From the NCBI GenBank assembly GCA_945876285.1, contig CAMCNO010000010.1, positions 1-64,000 on the forward strand: a DNA stretch of 64,000 nt, written 5' to 3'. Origin of the DNA: an uncultured Clostridia bacterium (GTDB lineage Bacteria; Bacillota; Clostridia; Oscillospirales; Oscillospiraceae). The translations under genes and the position numbers were made by a program. The notes beneath the pieces were generated by a model, which worked only from the letters and a program-made list of their open reading frames with translations, did not search any database and was not told where the DNA came from. Below, piece after piece: positions 27,349-35,694 of the stretch. Each line of letters starts with the position of its first letter. Within the stretch, counting starts at the first letter, position 1.

Positions 27349-27939
27349 TTACCAGATCTTCAGGCCGGAGAAGCCCATGAAGGCCAGGGCCATCAGGCCG
27401 GCGGTGACCAGCGCGATGGGGAAGCCCTCGAAGGACTTGGGATAGTCGGCGAAGACCAGACGCTCCCGGATGCTGGCGAACAGCACGATGGCCAGCAGGA
27501 AGCCCAGACCGCCGGTGATGCCGTAGACCACGGAAGAGATGAAGTTGTAGTTGTTCTGGATGTTCAGCAGAGCGACGCCCAGCACCGCGCAGTTGGTGGT
27601 GATCAGGGGCAGGTACACGCCCAGAGCGGTGTACAGGGAGGGCATGGACTTCTGCAGGAACATCTCAATGAACTGGACCAGAGAGGCAATGACCAGGATG
27701 AAGGCCACGGTCTGCATATAGCCCAGGTCGAAGGGGATCAGGATGAAGGTGTTGACCAGCCAGGTGATGGCGGAGGCCAGGCCCATGACGAAGGTCACGG
27801 CCATGCCCATGCCCACAGCGGTGTCAACCTTCTTGGAAACGCCCAGGAAGGGGCAGATGCCCAGGAACTGGGAGAAGATGAAGTTGTTCGCCAGAATGGC
27901 GCCCAGCGTGATCGCCAGGAGTTCGTAGATTTGATCCAT
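27349..27939 (-). CDS. rnfA: Rnf complex subunit RnfA
   Basis: Integral membrane subunit, 196 residues with about six membrane helices, beginning [37 protein letters not shown]. In known Rnf/Nqr structures RnfA and RnfE together hold a 2Fe-2S cluster through membrane Cys residues; Cys29 in FLGICPFLG and the Cys in TTNCAVLG match this. Its gene lies between rnfE and rnfB with 13-15 bp gaps. Confidence 0.96.
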   Translation of the reverse strand: MDQIYELLAITLGAILANNFIFSQFLGICPFLGVSKKVDTAVGMGMAVTFVMGLASAITWLVNTFILIPFDLGYMQTVAFILVIASLVQFIEMFLQKSMPSLYTALGVYLPLITTNCAVLGVALLNIQNNYNFISSVVYGITGGLGFLLAIVLFASIRERLVFADYPKSFEGFPIALVTAGLMALAFMGFSGLKIW

Positions 27940-27954
27940 TTCTTTCTCTCCTCC

Positions 27955-28548
27955 TTATTTCTTATTTCTGGACAGCGCCCACTGCATGGCGGCGATGAGG
28001 CAACCCAGCACCAGGAAGCCGCCCACAGGCAGGGTCAGCACGCCGATGGGGAACTGCTCGGGGATGATGCGGAAGCCAGCCAGCGTACCGGCGCCCAGCA
28101 GCTCACGGATGAAGCACATGGCCAGCAGAACCAGCGTGTAGCCGATGCCCTGGCAGATGCCGTCCACGAAGGAGGCCGCGATGCCGTTCTTGTAGGAGAA
28201 GGACTCCGCGCGGCCCAGGATGATGCAGTTCACCACGATCAGCGGGATGAACACGCCCAGGGACTCGGCGATGGCCGGGACGAAGGCCTGCAGCAGCAGG
28301 TCCACGCAGGTGACGAAGCCCGCGATGACCACGATGAACATGGCGATACGGATCTTGTCGGGCACGATCTTACGGATGGCGGAAATGACCACGTTAGAGG
28401 CGGTCAGGATGATGAGCACGGACACGCCCATGCCCAGGCCGTTCATGATGGAGGTGGTGATGGCCATGGTGGAGCACATACCCAGGACCTGCACCAGAAC
28501 GGGGTTGTTGGTAATCAGACCTTCTTTTAACTGTTTGCCGAAGTTCAT
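27955..28548 (-). CDS. rnfE: Rnf complex subunit RnfE
   Basis: Integral membrane subunit paired with RnfA, 197 residues. The start MNFGKQLKEGLITNNPVLVQVLGMCSTMAITTS and the segment VFIPLIVVNCIILGRAESFS carry the conserved Cys residues (in GMCS and VNC) expected to share the intramembrane Fe-S cluster. It has about six membrane helices and is located in the centre of the rnf operon. Confidence 0.95.
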   Translation of the reverse strand: MNFGKQLKEGLITNNPVLVQVLGMCSTMAITTSIMNGLGMGVSVLIILTASNVVISAIRKIVPDKIRIAMFIVVIAGFVTCVDLLLQAFVPAIAESLGVFIPLIVVNCIILGRAESFSYKNGIAASFVDGICQGIGYTLVLLAMCFIRELLGAGTLAGFRIIPEQFPIGVLTLPVGGFLVLGCLIAAMQWALSRNKK

Positions 28549-28567
28549 ATTAGTTGCTCCCCCTTTC

Positions 28568-29194
28568 TCAGCCGATCACGCCGGCCACGGCCAGCGCGGC
28601 GTTGACGCCGGTGGTGACGCCCTTGGAGGACACGGTAGCGCCGGAGATGGCGTCCACATTGGTGCCCACATTCAGGGGAGCGTCAGCGGCGGTCTTGCCC
28701 TCGAACTGGTCCAGCACGCCCACGCCCTTGGCGGTGGGCTGGTTGGTCATGACCTTGGAGCCGATGCCGGAGGTCTCGGAGTTCTTGACAATGGAAACAC
28801 CGCTGACAGCGCCCTCGGTGTCCACGCCGACCATCATTTCGATGTTGCCCTGAGAACCGGAGGCCACGATCTTCAGCGCGTAACCGATGGTGCTGCCGCC
28901 GGCCTGGGCCTCATAGGCCTCGGTGACGGTGGCGCCGGCGCCGGAAGCGGCGGCGGTCATATCCTCGGTCAGCTCCATGGCAACGGGAGAGCCCTCCAGC
29001 TCGGGCAGGACCTTCTGGATGGCCTCGGCGGTCTTCTTCTCATTGGCTGCGGTGATGTTGGGCAGGGTCAGCTTGTTGACGAAGCCCAGCAGGCCTGCCA
29101 CGACCACGCAGGTCACCAGCAGGGTCACGGCCAGCTTGGCGATATACTTGGGGTCCATATTGACCTTTTCCTTGGTCTTCACTTCGTTACTCAT
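28568..29194 (-). CDS. rnfG: Rnf complex subunit RnfG
   Basis: Membrane-anchored flavoprotein, 208 residues with one N-terminal helix (about 14-37). The FMN-binding domain carries the covalent flavin motif SGATVSSKGV near the C-terminus, in which the Thr is flavinylated. It overlaps rnfD by 4 bp, so the two are coupled. The ApbE-type flavin transferase needed for attachment is not in the window. Confidence 0.95.
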   Translation of the reverse strand: MSNEVKTKEKVNMDPKYIAKLAVTLLVTCVVVAGLLGFVNKLTLPNITAANEKKTAEAIQKVLPELEGSPVAMELTEDMTAAASGAGATVTEAYEAQAGGSTIGYALKIVASGSQGNIEMMVGVDTEGAVSGVSIVKNSETSGIGSKVMTNQPTAKGVGVLDQFEGKTAADAPLNVGTNVDAISGATVSSKGVTTGVNAALAVAGVIG

Positions 29195-30210
29195 TTCGCA
29201 GCCGCCTCCTTCTTATCGGATTTCACGACGCCGAAACGAGTGGGCTTCGTGTACTTGTCGATGAGGGCCACCAGCAGGTTCATCACCATGATGGAATAGC
29301 AGACGCCCTCGTTATAGGAGCCGAAGTAGCGGATCAGCACGGTGAACAGGCCGCAGCCGATGCCGAAGATGAGCTGGCCCTTCTTGGTGACGGGAGAGGT
29401 GGCGTAGTCGGTGGCCATGAAGAAGGCGCCCAGGAACAGACCGCCGCCGAAGACGCTGTACAGCATCCACTCCACGCCGGAGCCCTGCTTGGGGAACAGG
29501 AAGGTCAGGACAGCCACAGTGGCGATGTAGGACACGGGGGTCTGCCAGTTGATGACCTTGCGCCAGATGAGGTAAGCGCCGCCGATGAGCAGAGCCAGGG
29601 CGGAGACCTCACCCAGGGAGCCGGGGATCTGGCCGATGAACATATTGCCCACGTTGTAGGTGCCGGTGAGAGCGGCGAAGTCGCCGGTCTTCATGACAGC
29701 CAGCGGGGTGGCGGTGGTGACAACGTCAGCCATGGAGCCGATGATGGGGGCCTTGCCGGCGGCGGGATCCACCCAGCTGGTCATGGTGCCGGCATAGCTC
29801 GCCAGCAGCACGGCACGGCCGGCCAGGGCGGGGTTCAGGAAGTTCTTGCCGATGCCGCCGAAGAGCTGCTTGACGACGATGATGGCGAAGAAGTCGCCGA
29901 TGAGGATCATCCAGTAGGGCATCTGCACAGGGCAGACGAAAGCCAGCAGCATACCGGTGACGACGCAGCTCAGATCACCGATGGACTGGGGCTTCTTCAT
30001 CAGCTTGCGGTACAGCCACTCCCAGAAAATGCAGCCCACCACAGACACGGCGGTCAGGGTCAGGGCCCGCAGGCCGAAGTTGAAAATAGCGAACGCCAGA
30101 GCAGGCAGCATGGCGATGATGACGTCCAGCATGATGGAACGGGTGGTCTCACTGCCGCGGATGTGAGGATTGGAAGTGGCAATGAGCTTCAGATTCTTGT
30201 AATCAGTCAT
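29191..30210 (-). CDS. rnfD: Rnf complex subunit RnfD
   Basis: Integral membrane flavoprotein, 339 residues with about ten helices, starting NLKLIATSNPHIRGSETTRSIMLDVIIAMLPAL. It keeps the flavin-attachment context VTTATPLAVMKTGDF and the conserved GIGKNFLNPALAGRAVL. A short basic KSDKKEAAAK tail ends the protein. It overlaps rnfC and rnfG by 4 bp at each end. Confidence 0.96.
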   Translation of the reverse strand: MTDYKNLKLIATSNPHIRGSETTRSIMLDVIIAMLPALAFAIFNFGLRALTLTAVSVVGCIFWEWLYRKLMKKPQSIGDLSCVVTGMLLAFVCPVQMPYWMILIGDFFAIIVVKQLFGGIGKNFLNPALAGRAVLLASYAGTMTSWVDPAAGKAPIIGSMADVVTTATPLAVMKTGDFAALTGTYNVGNMFIGQIPGSLGEVSALALLIGGAYLIWRKVINWQTPVSYIATVAVLTFLFPKQGSGVEWMLYSVFGGGLFLGAFFMATDYATSPVTKKGQLIFGIGCGLFTVLIRYFGSYNEGVCYSIMVMNLLVALIDKYTKPTRFGVVKSDKKEAAAK

Positions 30211-31580
30211 TTGTTCACAGCCTCCTTCTTCTCTTCCGCGGCCTTCTTGGCCTCAGCGGCGGCCTTGTCGGCAGCCATCTTGTTCTTGACCAGCTGCTTG
30301 CCGGTCTTGAACATATGGGTCAGGTGCATACGGGCGGGGCAGGTGTAAGAGCAGGCGCCGCACTCCATGCAGTCCATGATGTGGGCCTCGTTCAGCTCAT
30401 CCACCATGCCCTTCTCGGCGTACTGGTACATGAACAGAGGCTCCAGGTGCACGGGGCAGGCAGCCACGCACTTGCCGCAGCGGATGCACTGAGGATGCTC
30501 GACGGTCTGCTCCTCTTTCTCACAGAAGGCCAGGATGGCGCCAGTGCCCTTGGCAACGGGGATGTCGGCGGTGTACTGGGCCATACCCATCATGGGGCCG
30601 CCGGCAATGAGCTTGTAGGTGCCGTCCTTCACGCCGCCGCAGGCGTCCAGCAGGCAGCTCACAGGGGTGCCGATGGGGCACTCGATGTTCTTGGGCTCGA
30701 TGATGCCGGAGCCGGACACGGTGACGATCTTGCGCACCACGGGCATACCCTCGGTGATGGCGCGGAAGATGGCGCAGGTGGTGTTGATGTTGAACACGGC
30801 GCAGCCGATGTTGCTGGGCAGGCCGCCGGGAGGCACCTGCTTGCCGGTGATGGCCTGGCAGAGCTGCTTCTCACCGCCCTGGGGGTAACGGCAGCGCAAG
30901 GCTTCCACCACTACGGGGGCCTTCTTCTCGGCAATGACCTTGTTCATGGCGTCAATACCGTTGCGCTTGTTGTCCTCGACGCCGATGACGACCTTGTCCA
31001 CGCCGAACATCCTGGCCAGATATGTAGCGCCGCCGATGATCTCCTCGGGACGCTCCAGCATAGTGCGGTGGTCGCCGGTGATGTAGGGCTCGCACTCGGC
31101 GCCGTTGATGATCACGGTGTCCACCTTGCCGATACCGCCGGAGATCTTGACGTGAGTGGGGAAGGTAGCGCCGCCCATACCGACGATACCTGCATTCTTG
31201 ACGATCTCCACCATCTCATCAACGGTGAGGGCGTCAGGATTTGCGGGAGCCTGGACCTCTTCGCTGAGCTCGTCCTGGAAATCGTTCTCGATGATCACGG
31301 ATGTCATGTTGCCGCCCATGGAATAGGGGCGGGGCTCCACAGCCTTGACCGTACCGGAAACGCTGGCGTGGATCGGGGCGCCCAAACCGCGGAACTCACC
31401 GATCTTCTGACCAACCTTCACATGGTCGCCAACCTTGACAAGCGGCGTGCACGGTGCACCGAAGTGCATCGACATGGGGATGACCACCTCTGCCGGGGGT
31501 GCCAGCTGTTCGATGGCCTTTTCATTGGTCGCGGCTTTCATGTCATGGGGATGAACGCCGCCAAAGAACGCTTGTGCCAT
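30207..31580 (-). CDS. rnfC: Rnf complex subunit RnfC
   Basis: Peripheral subunit that reduces NAD+, 457 residues. It begins MAQAFFGGVHPHDMKAATNEKAIEQL, has a lipoyl-like barrel, a Rossmann/FMN-binding core (VGMGGATFPTHVK, INGAECEPYITGDHR) and two 4Fe-4S motifs, CIRCGKCVAACP and CMECGACSYTCP. The ATG at 31580 with GAGGTGA is used, because the 19 codons before it do not look conserved. The C-terminus is a Lys/Ala/Glu-rich tail. It is the first gene of the rnf operon, which couples ferredoxin oxidation to Na+ or H+ export. Confidence 0.96.
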   Translation of the reverse strand: MAQAFFGGVHPHDMKAATNEKAIEQLAPPAEVVIPMSMHFGAPCTPLVKVGDHVKVGQKIGEFRGLGAPIHASVSGTVKAVEPRPYSMGGNMTSVIIENDFQDELSEEVQAPANPDALTVDEMVEIVKNAGIVGMGGATFPTHVKISGGIGKVDTVIINGAECEPYITGDHRTMLERPEEIIGGATYLARMFGVDKVVIGVEDNKRNGIDAMNKVIAEKKAPVVVEALRCRYPQGGEKQLCQAITGKQVPPGGLPSNIGCAVFNINTTCAIFRAITEGMPVVRKIVTVSGSGIIEPKNIECPIGTPVSCLLDACGGVKDGTYKLIAGGPMMGMAQYTADIPVAKGTGAILAFCEKEEQTVEHPQCIRCGKCVAACPVHLEPLFMYQYAEKGMVDELNEAHIMDCMECGACSYTCPARMHLTHMFKTGKQLVKNKMAADKAAAEAKKAAEEKKEAVNK

Positions 31581-31686
31581 TGTCTTCACCTCATTTTTAC
31601 TCCTGATAGCGTCCGAAGCGCGGACAGTCCAGTCCATGCAGGAACAGAACCCAGCGCTCTGGCGATACTACCACATACTGCGTTTT

Positions 31687-31715
31687 ATTCTACACCTGAA
31701 CTTTAAAAATGTCCA
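31687..31715 (-). promoter_or_regulatory. rnf operon promoter
   Basis: Minus strand TGGACA (31710-31715), 17-bp spacer, TAGAAT (31687-31692); leader about 100 nt. In the rest of the 31581-31918 spacer I see only the opposing promoter and no small gene. Confidence 0.75.
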
Positions 31716-31827
31716 GTCTATGAACGACATTTTTTGGAGGAATCCGGCCAAGTTTTTGCAATTGCCTCACACTTTTGGACATTTTACCAGCATTTGTGAA
31801 GAAGCAGACCATTTCCGGTATCCCGTC

Positions 31828-31856
31828 TTGTCAATTCCGCCGAAACATGATAGACT
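31828..31856 (+). promoter_or_regulatory. Promoter of the DUF975 gene
   Basis: TTGTCA (31828-31833), 17-bp spacer, TAGACT (31851-31856). Confidence 0.65.
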
Positions 31857-31918
31857 AAGATACTCATTTCGCCGGCCCGTCCGGCAAATCCAAACACATA
31901 CGGAGGAACCGACCCACT

Positions 31919-32758
31919 ATGACGGCTGAACTCATTGACAGAAAAAAGTTAAAGGAGGAAGTGGGGGAACTGCTTTCCGGCGCCCAGGTCTCCCCCAGGG
32001 CCATGACGGCGCTGTATACCGGGCTGCTGCTGGTCATGAACCTGGTCTGCGCCTTTACCGGCGAAGGCATCCTGTCCACGTTTATCTCCATTTTGACCTC
32101 CCTGCTGTCCGTTTTGCTGGGCGCGGGCTTTGCCATGTACTGCATGGCGATCCGCCGGGGCGAGCGGGCGGAGTACCTGACGCTGTTCGACGGGTTCTCC
32201 TTCGTGGGAAAGCTGATCGCCCTGACCATCGTCACCTATGCGTTCATCTGGCTGTGGTCCATGCTGTTCGTCATCCCCGGCATCGTCGCCGCCTACCGCT
32301 ACCGCTTCGCGACGTATAACCTGTACGAAAATCCGGGCATCAGCATCATGGAGGCCCTGGATATGAGCAAGCGGCAGACCATGGGCTACAAGGGCCAGAT
32401 CTTCGCCCTGGACCTGAGCTACATCGGCTGGACCCTACTGGCCTCCCTGCCCGCCATGGTGGAGATGGGCATGATGTACTACGCCATGTTCTCCTCCTAT
32501 TATGACTATATGACCGGCGCCATTTCGGTCATGCCCACGGATTTCACAGCCTCCGTCATCCTGCCCGCCTGGCTGTGGACACTGATCTGCGGCCTGTGGA
32601 GCATGGCGGTGTCCCTGTTTTACCTGCCCCATTTCCAGTGCGTGGAGCTGGGCTATTTTGAGACCGCCAAGCGCACCTCCGGCGTAGGGCTGAGCGCGGA
32701 GCCGCCTGCCATCGGCGCGGGGCGCGGCGCAGGCCCCGACGGCCTGGGCGGCCTGTAA
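31919..32758 (+). CDS. DUF975 family membrane protein
   Basis: A 279-residue integral membrane protein of unknown function. It has about five to six helices and the DUF975 signature: a helix ending IPGIVAAYRYRFATYNLYENPGISIMEALDMSKRQTMGYK, then FALDLSYIGW. The C-terminus is Gly/Ala-rich and soluble (about 255-279). GGAGG lies 12 bp before the ATG. It has its own promoter and terminator and is not part of an operon; nothing nearby suggests a role. Confidence 0.85.
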   Translation: MTAELIDRKKLKEEVGELLSGAQVSPRAMTALYTGLLLVMNLVCAFTGEGILSTFISILTSLLSVLLGAGFAMYCMAIRRGERAEYLTLFDGFSFVGKLIALTIVTYAFIWLWSMLFVIPGIVAAYRYRFATYNLYENPGISIMEALDMSKRQTMGYKGQIFALDLSYIGWTLLASLPAMVEMGMMYYAMFSSYYDYMTGAISVMPTDFTASVILPAWLWTLICGLWSMAVSLFYLPHFQCVELGYFETAKRTSGVGLSAEPPAIGAGRGAGPDGLGGL

Positions 32759-32777
32759 CTCCCTCCTGAAACGCACA

Positions 32778-32811
32778 AATCCCCGGCGGGTTTCAGAACC
32801 CGCCGGGGATT
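32778..32811 (+). terminator. Terminator after the DUF975 gene
   Basis: A perfect 15-bp stem (32778-32792 with 32797-32811) with a 4-nt loop, 20 bp after the stop. Confidence 0.85.
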
Positions 32812-32835
32812 TTCGCATACTTCTTATACTAATTT

Positions 32836-32995
32836 TCAATAAAACGATTTCATCGTTTTATTGCACCGCAGAATGCGGCGCAAGCGGCAAAGCCGCTGAA
32901 AATGTTGTTCAATACGATCTTCACCGCCGCAGGCGGCACGGCGTGAAACGCCGTAATAAAAACATTTTCAAATGTTTTTATTGAAGAATCGTATT
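32836..32995. repeat. Intergenic hairpin string (first of four)
   Basis: Consecutive inverted repeats fill the gap between the DUF975 gene and the ECF S-component gene: CAATAAAACGAT with ATCGTTTTATTG, CCGCAGAATGCGG, AGCGGC-AAA-GCCGCT (32883-32897), CCGCCGCAGGCGG, ACGGCG with CGCCGT, and an AT-rich long stem with AAAAACATTT/AAATGTTTTT. An AATACGAT/ATCGTATT pair encloses the right half. No coding potential is seen. The GGC-AAA-GCC core recurs in the strings near 38.5 and 45.7 kb. Confidence 0.7.
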
Positions 32996-33539
32996 ACAGG
33001 TTGGGGAACTGCTTGCGGACGTAGCCGCTCTTTTTCAGCACCAGCGCCAGCAGGGTGGACGCTGCCAGGCCGAAGGCCGCCTGCATCAGGTTGCTGGGGA
33101 TGCCCGCAAGGCCCGCGGCCAGATTGCCCGCCAGGAAGCCGTCGAACAGGCAGTAGCCCACCACCATGATGGCCTCCGCCGCCACGCCGCAGACCAGCAG
33201 CGCCCAGTCCTTCTTCTGCAGGGCACGGTACAGCAGAGCGACGGTCACGCCCATCAGGGCCTTGATGACCAGCGTGGCAGGGACGTAAATACCGTAGCCG
33301 CCCAGAAGATCCGCCAGAGCGGGGCCCACGCCGCCGGCAATGGCGCCGTAGACAGGTCCCAGCAGATAGGCGCCCAGCAGCACCACCGTGTCGCCCAGGT
33401 TCATGTACCCGCCGGTGGGAGACGGAACCATCAGCACTGTGGTGGCCACATAGCCCAGCGCGATGAACAATCCGGTCATCACCAGCAGCTTTGTCCGCTC
33501 ATGGACAGTGGTTTCCTGTTTCTGAATTGTTTTTTCCAT
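32994..33539 (-). CDS. ECF transporter S component, probably for vitamin B6
   Basis: A 181-residue membrane protein with about five to six helices, starting after a short polar N-terminus (MEKTIQKQETTVHERTK). The core MNLGDTVVLLGAYLLGPVYGAIAGGVGPALADLLGGY is the typical ECF S-component motif for a water-soluble vitamin or precursor. The start with AAGGAG at 33539 is preferred over longer open-frame options. It is divergent from a MocR/PdxR regulator, an arrangement known for predicted pyridoxine transporters (PdxU2), so vitamin B6 is the likely ligand; hydroxymethylpyrimidine is the alternative. Confidence 0.78.
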   Translation of the reverse strand: MEKTIQKQETTVHERTKLLVMTGLFIALGYVATTVLMVPSPTGGYMNLGDTVVLLGAYLLGPVYGAIAGGVGPALADLLGGYGIYVPATLVIKALMGVTVALLYRALQKKDWALLVCGVAAEAIMVVGYCLFDGFLAGNLAAGLAGIPSNLMQAAFGLAASTLLALVLKKSGYVRKQFPNL

Positions 33540-33576
33540 TTCCGTGATCTCCTTCCATGTGTTTCTCGATATTGCC

Positions 33577-33628
33577 ATCATAGGCCGAATGTGATATGAT
33601 TGAAATATCCAAAACATGACTTTTATAT
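33577..33628. promoter_or_regulatory. Divergent control region between ECF S component and MocR regulator
   Basis: A plus-strand promoter TTGAAA (33600-33605), 17-bp spacer, TTATAT (33623-33628) serves the regulator. An ATCATA-N12-TATGAT inverted repeat (33577-33600) lies between the two genes and is a candidate regulator site. Confidence 0.45.
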
Positions 33629-33648
33629 AAGGTCAGGGAGGAATTGAT

Positions 33649-35031
33649 ATGCTGACCTATTCCATGGAGGACAGGGGCAGCCTGCCCCTGTATGAATACC
33701 TGTACCGCTGCATCCGCCGGGACATCCTCAGCGGCGCCCTGGCGGCGGGAGAGCGGCTGCCCTCCAAGCGGACGCTGGCGGAGCACCTGCGATTGTCCGT
33801 CATCACCGTGGAGGGTGCCTATGCCCAGCTTGAGGCAGAGGGCTACGTCTACGCCAAGCCCAAGCAGGGCTTTTTCGTCTGCCCGGTACAGCAGACGCCG
33901 GAGCCGCCCCGGCCCGCCGCCATCCCCACCGAGAAGCCCGCTCCGGTGTGGAAAGTGGACTTGCGGAGCAACCAGGCGGACGGTTCCCGCTTCCCCGCCG
34001 CCACCTGGGCCCGGCTGACCCGGCAGGTGCTGTCTGAAGGCAGCTTCCTCACCTCTGTTCCCCACCAGGGCCTCTATGCCCTGCGCCAAGCCATTGCCGA
34101 TGACCTGCATGCCTTCAAGGGCATGTCCGTCTCACCGGAGCAGATCGTTATCGGCGCCGGCGCGGAATACCTCTATATGCTGCTGGCCCAGCTTCTGGGG
34201 CCTAAGACCGTGGTGGCCGTGGAAGACCCGGGCTACCCCAAGATCCGCCAGGTCTACGGCAAGTGCGGCGCCGTCTGCCGGCCCATTCCCCTGGACCGAC
34301 AGGGCATGGATCCTGCCGTCCTGGCAGCCTCCGGCGCCACCGCCGCCCACCTCTCCCCCAACCACCACTACCCCACCGGCACCATCACCACCATCGGCCG
34401 CCGCCAGGCCCTTCTGCAATGGGCAGAGGAACGAGAGGCCACCATCATTGAGGACGACTACGACAGCGAATTCCGCTTCGCGGGCCGCCCCATCCCCGCC
34501 CTCCAGAGCATCGACACCCACGGCCGGGTGGTGTACATGAACACCTTCTCCCAGACGATTTCGCCCTCCATGCGCATGGGCTTCATGGTGCTGCCGCCCC
34601 AGCTTCTGGAGCGCTACCGCCGGGAGCTGGGCTTTTACGCCTGCACCGTCCCGGTGCTGGAGCAGCACGTTCTGGCCCGGTTCCTGTCCGGCGGCTACTA
34701 CGAGCAGCACCTCTCCCGGATGCGGAAGGAGTACCGGGCCCGGCGGGACGCGGTGCTGGCGGCATTCCAGGCCAGCCCCTTCGCCGGCCGCGTCACCTTT
34801 TCCGAGCAGGGCGCAGGGCTCCACTTCCTGCTGCGGCTGGACACCTCCCTGGACGACGAAACCCTCCGCCAAAAGGCGGAGGGCCTGGGAGTGCGCCTGG
34901 CTTTTCTGTCGGAGTACGCCGCCGTGCCCCGGGAGGAGCACGCCCACACCCTGGTGGTGAATTACGGCGGACTGGAGCCGGAGCGGCTGGCGGATACCAC
35001 CGCCCTGCTGACGGAGGTCTTTTCCGAATGA
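33649..35031 (+). CDS. MocR/PdxR-type regulator with altered PLP lysine
   Basis: GntR-family winged helix (about 10-80; YRCIRRDILSGALAAGERLPSKRTLAEHLRLS) fused to a fold-I aminotransferase domain (about 105-455), 460 residues. Such MocR proteins normally sense PLP or GABA through a Schiff-base Lys in the motif T-F-S-K. Here the codons at 34540-34554 read TFSQT, so the Lys is Gln, while neighbouring PLP contacts (LSPNHHYPTG, IIEDDYDSEF, SMRMGFMVLP) are kept. It is divergent from an ECF S component and so is probably a vitamin-B6 transport regulator. Confidence 0.88.
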   Translation: MLTYSMEDRGSLPLYEYLYRCIRRDILSGALAAGERLPSKRTLAEHLRLSVITVEGAYAQLEAEGYVYAKPKQGFFVCPVQQTPEPPRPAAIPTEKPAPVWKVDLRSNQADGSRFPAATWARLTRQVLSEGSFLTSVPHQGLYALRQAIADDLHAFKGMSVSPEQIVIGAGAEYLYMLLAQLLGPKTVVAVEDPGYPKIRQVYGKCGAVCRPIPLDRQGMDPAVLAASGATAAHLSPNHHYPTGTITTIGRRQALLQWAEEREATIIEDDYDSEFRFAGRPIPALQSIDTHGRVVYMNTFSQTISPSMRMGFMVLPPQLLERYRRELGFYACTVPVLEQHVLARFLSGGYYEQHLSRMRKEYRARRDAVLAAFQASPFAGRVTFSEQGAGLHFLLRLDTSLDDETLRQKAEGLGVRLAFLSEYAAVPREEHAHTLVVNYGGLEPERLADTTALLTEVFSE

Positions 35032-35034
35032 TGC

Positions 35035-35062
35035 AAAACAGCGCCCCTGCGGGCGCTGTTTT
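35035..35062. terminator. Bidirectional terminator after the MocR regulator gene
   Basis: A perfect 12-bp stem AAAACAGCGCCC/GGGCGCTGTTTT with a 4-nt loop, between converging genes. Confidence 0.85.
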
Positions 35063-35066
35063 ATGT

Positions 35067-35255
35067 TCAAATCAGTCCCCGGTCCCGGGCAAGGGCCTCC
35101 ACGCTGCGGTCATAGGTGGCTTCCGCCTCCGGGGAGAAAAAGCAGCCGGGCACGCCCTCTCCGTGGTCCCGGTGATGGGCCACACATTCGCAGCATTTGC
35201 CGTGGCGGGGGCAGTTGTAGGTGCAGGGGCAGGGCCGGGTATTGTCGCAGGCCAT
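35067..35255 (-). CDS. Small cysteine-rich protein (DUF6485-like)
   Basis: A 62-residue cytosolic protein with the compact Cys pattern CPCTYNCPRHGKCCECVAHHR in its first third, matching DUF6485-type proteins of clostridia. The cluster of six Cys and two or three His suggests metal binding, probably zinc or an Fe-S centre, but no function is established. AAGGAGGA precedes the ATG. It lies just downstream of the thioredoxin operon on the same strand, separated by a hairpin. Confidence 0.75.
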   Translation of the reverse strand: MACDNTRPCPCTYNCPRHGKCCECVAHHRDHGEGVPGCFFSPEAEATYDRSVEALARDRGLI

Positions 35256-35312
35256 AGCGGATTCCTCCTTTATGTATGTGTATCGCCAGTATACCAGACT
35301 TCTGCGAAAATA

Positions 35313-35337
35313 GAAAGAGCGGCATTGCCGCTCTTTC
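35313..35337 (-). terminator. Terminator after trxA
   Basis: A 12-bp GAAAGAGCGGCA/TGCCGCTCTTTC stem, 6 bp after the thioredoxin stop, with a moderate T content beyond. Confidence 0.6.
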
Positions 35338-35342
35338 CGCTT

Positions 35343-35660
35343 TTACAGGTTTTTGTCCAGCACGGAGATGAACGCGTCCGGGGGCATCACGCCCACCTTC
35401 CGGTCGAACTCCCGGCCATTTTTCAGGAACACCACGGTGGGAATGCTCATCACGCCGAAGCGGGCCGCCAGGTCCGGCTCCTCGTCCACATTTACCTTGG
35501 CCACCAGGGCCTTTCCGTCGTACTGCTCCGCCAGCGCCTCCACCAGGGGGGAGAGCATCTTGCAGGGGCCGCACCAGGAGGCCCAGAAGTCCACCATCGC
35601 CAGAGGAGCCGCCTCCACAGCGGCGTCAAATTCCGCAGTTGTCAAATGCTTGAGTGCCAT
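35343..35660 (-). CDS. trxA: Thioredoxin
   Basis: A 105-residue thioredoxin with the redox site WCGPC in DFWASWCGPCKMLSPLVE and the cis-Pro loop SIPTVVFLKNG. It reduces protein disulfides with electrons from the reductase encoded 34 bp upstream on the same strand. The active site and length are fully standard. Confidence 0.97.
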   Translation of the reverse strand: MALKHLTTAEFDAAVEAAPLAMVDFWASWCGPCKMLSPLVEALAEQYDGKALVAKVNVDEEPDLAARFGVMSIPTVVFLKNGREFDRKVGVMPPDAFISVLDKNL

Positions 35661-35694
35661 GTTGTCATTCTCCTTTATATTTTAATTTGTGAAC

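Noticed and set aside
31636-31929. A 97-codon plus-strand frame in the rnf/DUF975 spacer
   Set aside because: It covers two opposing promoters and has no ribosome site or family resemblance.
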